In this document: piece after piece, positions 32,848 to 40,748 of the stretch | Numbering within the stretch: the stretch's first letter is position 1 | Layout: each line of letters opens with the position of its first letter | NCBI GenBank assembly: GCA_017387515.1 | Contig: JAFOFC010000062.1 | Span: 1-41,816 of the forward strand | Origin: Paludibacteraceae bacterium | GTDB taxonomy: Bacteria > Bacteroidota > Bacteroidia > Bacteroidales > Paludibacteraceae | DNA: 41,816 nt | Direction of reading: 5' to 3' | The notes under the pieces: generated by a model | Database searches by the model: none | Told to the model about the DNA's origin: nothing | Seen by the model: only the letters and a program-made list of their open reading frames with translations | Program-made: the position numbers and the translations under genes

Positions 32848-33903
32848 ATGAGGTTTCTTTACCCAATCATTCTGATTTTTCTAACCGCTTCTTGCATGCA
32901 GTGGGACTACGGTTACGAAGAAGATTTTACCGCACCCAAGCAGGGACTGTTCATTACCAACGAGGGCAATTTCCAGTACGGCAACGCCTCGCTCTCGTTT
33001 TACGACCCTGCAGCAGATACCGTACAAAACGAAATCTTTTTTAGAGCCAATGCCATGAAATTGGGCGATGTGGCCCAATCCATGCTCATCAAAGACGACA
33101 TTGGTTGGGTGGTAGTAAACAACTCGCACGTAGTGTTTGCCATCAATACCACCACATTCAAAGAAGTAGGGCGCATTACCAATTTAACATCGCCCCGTTA
33201 CATACACTTTGTATCCGATACCAAGGCCTACATAACCCAATTGTGGGATAACCGCATCTTTATTGTCAATCCCAAACGATACGAAATTACGGGCTACATT
33301 CTTTGCCCCAACATGACCATGGAGAGCGGATCTACCGAACAAATGGTGCAAAAAGGCAAGTACGTGTACGTAAACTGTTGGTCGTACCAAAATAGGATAC
33401 TAAAAATAGATACCGAAACCGATCAGGTAGTAGATGAGTTAACCGTCGGCATTCAGCCCACCTCGTTGGTACTCGATGCCAACGGCATGCTTTGGACCAT
33501 AACCGATGGTGGTTACGAAGGTTCGCCCTATGGCTATGAGGCGCCATCACTCTACTGCATCGACCCCGACCAGATGCGCATTACCAAGCAATTTCGTTTT
33601 GCCATGGGCGATAGCCCCTCCGAAATCCAGCTCAGCGGCGATAAAAAGACCCTTTACTGGATAAACCGAGCTATTTGGAAAATGTCTATCGATGCTACGG
33701 TGTTGCCACAAACGCCCTTTTTGCCCGATCAGGGCACACTTTACTACGGACTAACCATTTGTCCTACATCGGGCGATGTGTACGTGGCCGATGCCATCGA
33801 CTATGTGCAACAAGGCAAAATTTATCGCTATAACAGCGATGCGAATTTAATAGATGAATTTTATGTAGGCATCATTCCGGGTGCTTTTTGTTGGAAACCA
33901 TGA
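32848..33903 (+). CDS. btuG: BtuG-like beta-propeller lipoprotein (DUF5074/YncE-like)
   Basis: This 351-residue lipoprotein has signal peptide and lipobox LTASC (Cys16). The rest has propeller-like repeated strands (for example GLFITNEGNFQYGNASLSFY, HFVSDTKAYITQLWDNRIFI and YVYVNCWSYQNRILKID) and a YNSDANLIDEF end. It resembles DUF5074 surface proteins such as BtuG, which capture vitamin B12 with high affinity and cap BtuB in Bacteroides. It immediately precedes the TonB receptor, sharing ATGA with its start, which supports a BtuG-BtuB pair. The gene is under the B12 riboswitch by operon position. Identity to BtuG proper is a family-level judgement. Confidence 0.8.
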   Translation: MRFLYPIILIFLTASCMQWDYGYEEDFTAPKQGLFITNEGNFQYGNASLSFYDPAADTVQNEIFFRANAMKLGDVAQSMLIKDDIGWVVVNNSHVVFAINTTTFKEVGRITNLTSPRYIHFVSDTKAYITQLWDNRIFIVNPKRYEITGYILCPNMTMESGSTEQMVQKGKYVYVNCWSYQNRILKIDTETDQVVDELTVGIQPTSLVLDANGMLWTITDGGYEGSPYGYEAPSLYCIDPDQMRITKQFRFAMGDSPSEIQLSGDKKTLYWINRAIWKMSIDATVLPQTPFLPDQGTLYYGLTICPTSGDVYVADAIDYVQQGKIYRYNSDANLIDEFYVGIIPGAFCWKP

Positions 33904-35957
33904 TGAAAAACAAGATATGGATAGCGGTGCTATGGGCGCTATTTTTGCCCATTTTATCGGCACAAACGGCCTCGGCAAGCAGGCTTAAGAAAGGTGTTGT
34001 ATTAGACGATGTAACCGTATGGGGAAAACGTCCACTCTCCGAGGTAGGCGTGCAAAAAACTACCTTCGATTCTGTGGCGCTCAAAGAGAATATTGCCCTT
34101 TCTATGGCCGATGTATTGAGCTATAACTCGTCCGTTTTTGTAAAAAGTTACGGCAGAGCCACCCTTTCTACGGTATCGTTTAGGGGAACATCACCCTCGC
34201 ACACGCAGGTTACGTGGAATGGTATGCGCATTAACAATCCCATGTTGGGCATGACCGATTTTTCCATGATTCCATCGTACTTTATTGACGATGCTTCGCT
34301 GTTGCACGGTACCTCGTCGGTCAACGAAACGGGTGGGGGATTGGGTGGCTCCGTAAAGATGAGCACCAAACCTGCCAATGCCCAAGGTTTTGGTGTGCAG
34401 TACATTCAAGGGGTAGGTTCTTTTTCTAGTTTCGACGAGTTTTTGCGCCTAACCTACGGCGATGCGCATTGGCAAGTTTCAACCCGTGCCGTACTGTCTA
34501 CATCGCCCAATAATTTTACCTACCGCAACCACGATAAGAAAGAAAACATCTACGACGAGGATATGAATATCGTCGATCAGTATTATCCCATCGAAGAGAA
34601 CAAAAGCGGGGCTTATCAAGACTTTCATTTGTTGCAAGAGGCCTATTACAATACCGGTACGGGACATCGTTTTGGGTTGAATGCGTGGTACTTGCAGTCC
34701 AAACGAGAGTTGCCCATGCTTACCACCGATTATGCCGACAATACGGCCTTCGAAAATGTGCAAAAAGAGCGCACCTTTAGGGGTATTCTATCGTACGATT
34801 ATAGTAAAAACTCGTGGAAAGTAGCCGCCAAAGCAGGCTATGTAAATACCTATCTTACCTACGATTACAAGCGCGATGTAGGCAACGGTAATATGGCTGT
34901 CATGACCCAGTCGCGTAGCAGCATTCATACAGTATACGCCCAGGCCGATGCTACCTATTGTATAGGTACCCAATGGATGTTTACTGCCAATTTGGCCTTT
35001 TACCAGCATTTTGTAGAAAGCCGGGATAAAAATATCATCAAAATAGATGGTGATAAAGCCATTGTGGGCTATAAAAAGGCGCGTACCGAGCTTTCGGGTG
35101 CAGTGTCGGCCAAATGGCAGCCCATCGATCGTTTGGGCATGTCGTTGGTGTTGCGCGAAGAAATGTACGGAACCGATTTTTCACCCTTGATTCCTGCCTT
35201 TTTTATCGATGGAGTTCTGTGGCCTAAGTTGGGGTTGACGGCCAAGGCATCGGTGTCGCGCAACTTTCGCTTCCCAACCCTTAACGACTTGTATTTTTTG
35301 CCCGGTGGTAACCCCGATTTAAAGCGCGAAAACGGTTGGACGTACGATGCAGGGTTAGCATTTGCCGTAGGCAAGCAGGGTGTTTACAACCTGTCGGGTA
35401 GTGCCACCTGGTTCGATTCGTACATCAACGATTGGATTATCTGGCTACCCACTACCAAAGGCTTCTTTTCGCCCCGAAACATTAAGGATGTACATGCTTA
35501 CGGTGTGGAATTAAAGGCCGATGCGCTGTTTCAACTTTCCGAAAATTGGAAGTTAGACCTAAGCGGATCGTTCTCGTGGACACCCTCTATTAACCACGGC
35601 GAACCACTTTCGCCTGCCGACCAATCCATCGGTAAGCAGCTGCCCTATGTGCCAGAATACACTGCCAGCGTTATTGGTAAGTTGAGCTATAAAACCTTCT
35701 CGTTTATGTACAAATGGAACTATTATAGCGAACGATACACCATGTCGAGTAACGATATAACCCTTACAGGCAAGTTGCCCGATTATTTTATGAGCAATAT
35801 ATCGGTAGAAAAATTATTGCTCTTTGATTGGGCTGATATTTCGCTCAAATTCAACATCAATAACTTGTTTAACGAAGATTATCTTTCGGTGCTATCGCGC
35901 CCCATGCCAGGTATCAATTTTCAACTCTTTTTAGGCATAACTCCTAAATGGCGTTAA
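33900..35957 (+). CDS. btuB: BtuB-like TonB-dependent receptor
   Basis: This 685-residue outer-membrane receptor starts at 33900 or, one codon later, 33903 (the ATGATGA overlaps the upstream stop). A signal peptide (about 1-25) precedes a TonB-box-like segment LDDVTVWGKRP and the plug domain (about 45-155, with SFRGTSPSHTQVTWNGMRIN and GGGLGGSVKM). The rest is a beta-barrel rich in aromatic strand ends, finishing INFQLFLGITPKWR. It lacks the N-terminal carboxypeptidase-like domain of SusC proteins, as is usual for BtuB. In the riboswitch operon behind a BtuG-like lipoprotein, cobalamin or cobamides are the likely ligand. Confidence 0.85.
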   Translation: MMKNKIWIAVLWALFLPILSAQTASASRLKKGVVLDDVTVWGKRPLSEVGVQKTTFDSVALKENIALSMADVLSYNSSVFVKSYGRATLSTVSFRGTSPSHTQVTWNGMRINNPMLGMTDFSMIPSYFIDDASLLHGTSSVNETGGGLGGSVKMSTKPANAQGFGVQYIQGVGSFSSFDEFLRLTYGDAHWQVSTRAVLSTSPNNFTYRNHDKKENIYDEDMNIVDQYYPIEENKSGAYQDFHLLQEAYYNTGTGHRFGLNAWYLQSKRELPMLTTDYADNTAFENVQKERTFRGILSYDYSKNSWKVAAKAGYVNTYLTYDYKRDVGNGNMAVMTQSRSSIHTVYAQADATYCIGTQWMFTANLAFYQHFVESRDKNIIKIDGDKAIVGYKKARTELSGAVSAKWQPIDRLGMSLVLREEMYGTDFSPLIPAFFIDGVLWPKLGLTAKASVSRNFRFPTLNDLYFLPGGNPDLKRENGWTYDAGLAFAVGKQGVYNLSGSATWFDSYINDWIIWLPTTKGFFSPRNIKDVHAYGVELKADALFQLSENWKLDLSGSFSWTPSINHGEPLSPADQSIGKQLPYVPEYTASVIGKLSYKTFSFMYKWNYYSERYTMSSNDITLTGKLPDYFMSNISVEKLLLFDWADISLKFNINNLFNEDYLSVLSRPMPGINFQLFLGITPKWR

Positions 35958-35962
35958 AAAGT

Positions 35963-36021
35963 TTCTCCGTTTCTCCATTTTTACGCCTTATTTATTATTT
36001 TTGTAAGGATATAACGGAGAA
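35963..36021. repeat. Inverted repeat around the leader of the FG-GAP gene
   Basis: ttctccgtt (35963-35971) and aacggagaa (36013-36021) form a 9-bp inverted repeat bracketing a -7-like TATTTTTG (35996-36003). In read-through mRNA it could fold just before the ATG at 36025. A regulatory effect is inferred. Confidence 0.45.
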
Positions 36022-36024
36022 TGC

Positions 36025-37476
36025 ATGAAAAATTGGGTACATAAACAGTTCGGAATGTGGTCCCTGAGCTTGTCAAAGGGCCTTCTCCTTCTCTGTCTCC
36101 TTATCATCACCCCCGTAACGGCGCAAAAAAACGCCTTCTTCGATATGAAACTTCTTAAAACCGTATCAGTAGGGGCATATCAGGGCGTTAATCCCATTTT
36201 TGTAGCCGATTTAGATGGCGACAATTTTCCCGAATTGGTCACCGTGCAATCCGACTATCGCGATAATGCGGCAACTTTGGTGATTGTGTCGGGTGCAGCT
36301 TCGTATAAGCAAACTCGCATTCACTTTGGATCGTCGTATGGTACGCCAGGGGTTTCGTTTGGCTATGCATGTGGTGCCATTGCACTGGCAAGAACACAAT
36401 TGCCCAATGGCAGTAAACGAGGTACTATTTATGTGGTTGCCGGTACTGCGCAACAAAAATTATTGTATGCTTACGCCTATTATGGCTACGAAAGGGTAGA
36501 AGAGATTGCCTCCGTTGCTTTGCAGCAAAACCTGTACGGCAATCCGGCTGTAGCCGATTTTGACGGCGACGGACGCGATGAGGTGTATGTGGGCAACGAA
36601 GTATTTGATGCCTATATGCTTAAGCCCATAGGATGTGCTACAGGTGGAAATGTAGGTAGGCATATGCAACACGATGGGGCTAATTTTACCATTTCGGTAG
36701 CGGCTGATGTGTTGCCCGAATTGCCCGGAAAAGAATTGGTTTGTGGTAACCAACTATACAGTGTACATCCTAACCAATCACCAACGGGGGTGCGCTTGGT
36801 GCAAACCGTAGGCGATGATGCCCAAGATGGTTCGGCTTTGGTGGCCGATTTTACAGGCGATGGTAACCTTGATATTTTGGTGCGCGATATAAACGGACAA
36901 CTCTCGTTGTATAACCCCGCCACCAACCAATGTCTGTTTCACAAAGATTATTTACCCATGCGGGCTTATCCTGCTGTGGGCGATATAGACGGCGATGGCT
37001 TGCCTGAAATAGTAGGGCTTAAAGACAATCATACCTTGGCGGCGTATAAGTACGTGCCTGCTCGTGGGTGTTTGCGCGAATTTTGGACCATGCATCACAC
37101 CGATGTTTCGTCGCAAACGTCTATGACGTTATTCGACTTTAACGTCGACGGTAAACAAGAAATTGTTTACCGCGACGAAACATCGCTGCGCGTCATCAAC
37201 GGCAGTGGTAAAAGCCACGTTACAGGCAACGATACCATCCAATCGGGCAGGCGAGTGGCGTACAACTTGGCTGCCTTTCAGGTGTCGTCCGTTACCAAAA
37301 GCGAGTATCCTGTGGTGGCTGATGTAAACGGCGATGGAAAAACCGAAATAGTGGTAGGCGGTACGCTGTACGAGCCTTACAAAGACGGCAACGCTACCAT
37401 CAATATCTTTGGTGCCAACATCGTGCCCTGGGCCGTAGCCCCGCCCCGCTGGATCAGCTATGTAGACCGTCATTAG
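36025..37476 (+). CDS. FG-GAP/VCBS repeat secreted protein
   Basis: This 483-residue protein has a signal peptide and six calcium-binding-like FG-GAP motifs: DLDGDNFPE (62), DFDGDGRDE (178), DFTGDGNLD (275), DIDGDGLPE (320), DFNVDGKQE (371) and DVNGDGKTE (433). This suggests a beta-propeller on the cell surface or outside. The C-terminus lacks an obvious T9SS domain. It may belong to the cobalamin operon or have its own promoter (67-nt gap). Within the signal peptide, MWSLSLSKGLLLL is encoded by a copy of the dispersed repeat (36059-36080), as SLSLSKG shows. The start could alternatively be Met11. Confidence 0.75.
   Translation: MKNWVHKQFGMWSLSLSKGLLLLCLLIITPVTAQKNAFFDMKLLKTVSVGAYQGVNPIFVADLDGDNFPELVTVQSDYRDNAATLVIVSGAASYKQTRIHFGSSYGTPGVSFGYACGAIALARTQLPNGSKRGTIYVVAGTAQQKLLYAYAYYGYERVEEIASVALQQNLYGNPAVADFDGDGRDEVYVGNEVFDAYMLKPIGCATGGNVGRHMQHDGANFTISVAADVLPELPGKELVCGNQLYSVHPNQSPTGVRLVQTVGDDAQDGSALVADFTGDGNLDILVRDINGQLSLYNPATNQCLFHKDYLPMRAYPAVGDIDGDGLPEIVGLKDNHTLAAYKYVPARGCLREFWTMHHTDVSSQTSMTLFDFNVDGKQEIVYRDETSLRVINGSGKSHVTGNDTIQSGRRVAYNLAAFQVSSVTKSEYPVVADVNGDGKTEIVVGGTLYEPYKDGNATINIFGANIVPWAVAPPRWISYVDRH
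36059..36080 (+). repeat. GGTCCCTGAGCTTGTC-family repeat inside the FG-GAP signal peptide
   Basis: ggtccctgagcttgtcaaag followed by gg is an almost intact copy of the dispersed repeat core. It is in frame and translated WSLSLSKG inside the signal peptide of the FG-GAP protein. Confidence 0.8.
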
Positions 37477-37699
37477 TCGAAAGTCAAAAGTCAAAAGTCG
37501 AAAGTCGCAATTCACCGATTCGTCGATAAAAAATCGCCTAAGTATCTATTCGGGCACTTCGACAAGCTCAGTGACCGAATAAGGTCGACTAAACGCCTAA
37601 AGTTGCGAGTAAGCGAGAGCAATGATAAGCTTGCTTAATCATTGCCGAGCGTGAGCAACTTCATGAGCGAAGCGAACTAAACAATTACACAACATAATT
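37477..37699. repeat. Repeat-rich gap with heptamers, dispersed repeat and nested palindrome
   Basis: Degenerate heptamers aaagtca/aaagtcg (37480-37506) are followed by cttcgacaagctcagtgacc with gaataag (dispersed family, 37557-37584). Then comes a nested palindrome (outer aagttgc 37600-37606 / gcaactt 37655-37661; inner gcaatgataagc / gcttaatcattgc) and atgagcgaagcgaac. No gene was recognised here. Confidence 0.75.
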
Positions 37700-37891
37700 A
37701 TGAACAAGAAAAACCTTATTTTATTTCAAATCTTTAGCATTTTAGGGTTAATGGCCTCTATTTTTTTGTGCGTAACCCTAGGCGATACCACCAGTTACAT
37801 CCTAGCTGGATTGTTTTTATTCTCGGCTGTGTTCTTTATCTATCAAATGCGATACTTTAAACACCGCGATAAGAACAAAAAAGACGCTTAA
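37700..37891 (+). CDS. Small two-span membrane protein, unknown function
   Basis: This 63-residue protein has two hydrophobic segments (about 5-27 and 31-50) separated by a short GDTTS turn and a highly charged C-terminal tail (FKHRDKNKKDA). I do not recognise a family. The downstream M16 peptidase starts 40 nt later on the same strand, so the two may be transcribed together. The topology suggests both ends in the cytoplasm, since the basic tail follows the second span. Coding character is supported by the clean membrane pattern and by open space on either side. Confidence 0.6.
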   Translation: MNKKNLILFQIFSILGLMASIFLCVTLGDTTSYILAGLFLFSAVFFIYQMRYFKHRDKNKKDA

Positions 37892-37931
37892 AACCTTGTA
37901 TTAATGTAAAACCATTTATTCTTCAACGTTT

Positions 37932-40748
37932 ATGAAAAAAATGTTGTTAGCCTGTTGTTGCCTAGTGGGTAGCATGGGGCTATTTGCGCAAACTGCTGCC
38001 TGTATGTCGCAACCTATTCCTGCCGATACATCGGTTGTAGTAGGAAAATTGCCAAACGGATTAACCTATTACATAAAGCACAACAGTTACATACCCAATC
38101 GGGCTGCTTTTCATATTGCTCAAAAAGTAGGTTCCATTCAAGAACAACCCGAACAACGCGGTTTGGCGCACTTTTTAGAGCATATGGCCTTTAACGGTAC
38201 CAAACATTTTCCCGATAAAGCACTTATCAACTACCTAGAAACCATTGGTGTAAAATTTGGGGCAAACCTAAATGCTTATACCAGTGTAGACGAAACCGTT
38301 TACATGATAACCGATGTCCCCACACAGCGCACCAGCACGGTAGACTCTTGCTTGCTTATTTTGCGCGATTGGTCGGATGGAATTTTGCTAGAATCAGAAG
38401 CCATAGATAAAGAACGTGGCGTTATTGAAGAAGAATGGCGCAGTCGCGACAACGCCGTAATGCGTCAAATAGAACAGATATTGCCCGATATGTATGGCAA
38501 GGATAAATATGCCGATTGCATGCCCATTGGCCATATCGACGTAATTAGAAATTTTGACTATAAAACTATCAGAGACTATTACCATACTTGGTATCGTCCC
38601 GATTTACAAGGCATTGTAGTAGTGGGTGATATTGATGTAAAACGTACCGAACAAAAAATTAAGGAACTATTTGCTAGTGCAAAAGTGCCCGATGGTGCAC
38701 CAGAACGAGTTTATTACCCTGTGTCAGATTATACCGTGCCAGTTGTTGCCTTTACCAAAGACAAAGAAATGCCTTATGTAATGCTTACGTTGTCTCAACG
38801 TATTCCCGATTTGTCGCCCATGGTAAAACAATCGGTAGAAGGAATGCATCAATCGTTTATTCGTTTTGCCGCTACACGTATGCTTGCCGAACGTTTAAAT
38901 CAATTGGTTAAACAACCCAACTCGCCTTTTGGCTATGCCGGTGTATATCAAGGTGATTTCTTTTTATCCAAAAAAGAAAAATCGTTCGAGATTAGCGCTA
39001 TTACATCGCCCGATAAAATAAATCAAGCTATACAACTGCTATTAACAGAACGTAAGCGTATGTACCAACACGGTTTTACGCAAGCCGAGTTAGATCGTGC
39101 CAAGGCCGCATATTTGGCAAATTTAGAACAGGACTATAAAAACCGTAATCAGCGCAAAAACGATGAGTATGTTCAACAATGCATCAGTCACTTTTTAGAA
39201 AATGAACCCTTATCGCCAGATGATTGGGATTACAAACAATGGAAAGTAGTGGTAGAACAAGCCACCTTGCAGCAAATGAATGATTGGTTAACTACGCATC
39301 ATTCCACCAATTGGTTGTTGTGGTTAGCCGGAACAGAAGATACACAGTTTCCCACTAAAGAGGCAGTTTTGCAGCAAATGGCCGCTATCGATGCTATGTC
39401 TTTAGAACCCTATGCCGAAGAAACGTTAGCCGATGCGCTGATAGCTTCACAAGACCTTCCCGCTAAAGGAAGCATTGTAAAAAAGCAAAGCCTTAAAAAC
39501 GGTGTTACCCAATATACCTTGTCAAACGGGGTTAAGGTGCAAGTAAAACCCGCTACTTTTAAAGAAGACCTAGTAGAACTAAAAGCCATGAGTAGAGGAG
39601 GGTTAATGCAGTTGCCAGAGGCAGATGTTATAGATGCCAGGTTTGCTACCGATTTAGCAGAAGAGGCTGGTATGGGACCTTTCTCGTCTACTCAGTTTGA
39701 TAAATTTATGGCCGATAAAAATGCCGAAATTTACCGAACTATTTACGCTGAAACCGAACAAATTAAGGGAATATCGTCTGTAAAAGATTTAGAAACCTTG
39801 TTTCAATTAGTATACCTATCGTTTACCCAAGTAAAAACAGATACCTTGGCTTTTCAGGCATACTCGCAAAGACTCCAGGTATTTCTTAAAGAAGTAGAAA
39901 AAGACCCATTAACGGCTTTGACCGATAGTGTAGATATGGCTTTGTACCAAGCACATCCCATTGAAAAACGATTAACGGTAGCCGATGTTGAACAACTGGA
40001 TTATGCCAAAGCCTTGCAAATATACCAACAGCGCTTTGCTAATGCAGCCGATTTTTCTTTTGCCGTGGTGGGTAATGTTAATTTGGAAGCGATAGAGCCT
40101 TTATTAGAGCAATACGTAGCTACTTTGCCTGCACAACAAGATCGCGAAAAATTAACACATCCTATCTTAGCCATTTCGGGTAAAAAAACAGTGCATTTTA
40201 CTACGGATATGGTGCAACCCAAAACAACGGTCTATATTTATAATTACAAAACAGGTGCGGTGTCGAGCAAACAAACCCTGGTATACAAACTATTAGATGC
40301 TGTTTTAGATATGGTTTATACCGAAAGTGTGCGCGAAGAACAAGGCGGTACGTATGGTGTTTCTACCAACATATCGGTAAATCAATTGCCTATACCTGCG
40401 GTTTACATGGCTATTCATTTCCAAACCGATTCGGCAAAGGTGGCTACTTTGTTGCCCATTATTTACGATGAATTGGGAAAAATTGCCGCACAAGGCCCTA
40501 AAGCAGAACACCTGCAAAAAGTCAAAGAATATGCCAAAAAAACATACATCGACCAACAAATAAACAATGGTTATTGGCTAGATCGCTTGGTCGATACGCA
40601 ATTCTACGGCTATGATAGCCAGGCTAGTTATCTGTCCGATTTAGAAAAAATTACAGCGAAAGACATACAAAAGGCGGCTAAAACCTTGTTAAACAGCCCT
40701 AATTTAAAAGAAGTAGTGCAAGTGGGTGTTACTCAATCACCCATTTAA
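37932..40748 (+). CDS. M16-family (insulinase/pitrilysin-like) zinc peptidase
   Basis: This 938-residue peptidase has a signal peptide ending near residue 19 (LFA-Q), so it works outside the cytoplasm. The inverted zinc motif HFLEH (His80, Glu83, His84) and third ligand Glu161 (in ERGVIEEEW) are intact in the first M16 domain. The second half is the inactive M16-like partner domain with the usual REEQGGTYGVS segment. The length suits the two-domain single-chain form (about 930 residues) common in Bacteroidetes. Its substrate is probably small peptides. The gene converges with the downstream glycosidase and overlaps it by 20 nt. Confidence 0.9.
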   Translation: MKKMLLACCCLVGSMGLFAQTAACMSQPIPADTSVVVGKLPNGLTYYIKHNSYIPNRAAFHIAQKVGSIQEQPEQRGLAHFLEHMAFNGTKHFPDKALINYLETIGVKFGANLNAYTSVDETVYMITDVPTQRTSTVDSCLLILRDWSDGILLESEAIDKERGVIEEEWRSRDNAVMRQIEQILPDMYGKDKYADCMPIGHIDVIRNFDYKTIRDYYHTWYRPDLQGIVVVGDIDVKRTEQKIKELFASAKVPDGAPERVYYPVSDYTVPVVAFTKDKEMPYVMLTLSQRIPDLSPMVKQSVEGMHQSFIRFAATRMLAERLNQLVKQPNSPFGYAGVYQGDFFLSKKEKSFEISAITSPDKINQAIQLLLTERKRMYQHGFTQAELDRAKAAYLANLEQDYKNRNQRKNDEYVQQCISHFLENEPLSPDDWDYKQWKVVVEQATLQQMNDWLTTHHSTNWLLWLAGTEDTQFPTKEAVLQQMAAIDAMSLEPYAEETLADALIASQDLPAKGSIVKKQSLKNGVTQYTLSNGVKVQVKPATFKEDLVELKAMSRGGLMQLPEADVIDARFATDLAEEAGMGPFSSTQFDKFMADKNAEIYRTIYAETEQIKGISSVKDLETLFQLVYLSFTQVKTDTLAFQAYSQRLQVFLKEVEKDPLTALTDSVDMALYQAHPIEKRLTVADVEQLDYAKALQIYQQRFANAADFSFAVVGNVNLEAIEPLLEQYVATLPAQQDREKLTHPILAISGKKTVHFTTDMVQPKTTVYIYNYKTGAVSSKQTLVYKLLDAVLDMVYTESVREEQGGTYGVSTNISVNQLPIPAVYMAIHFQTDSAKVATLLPIIYDELGKIAAQGPKAEHLQKVKEYAKKTYIDQQINNGYWLDRLVDTQFYGYDSQASYLSDLEKITAKDIQKAAKTLLNSPNLKEVVQVGVTQSPI

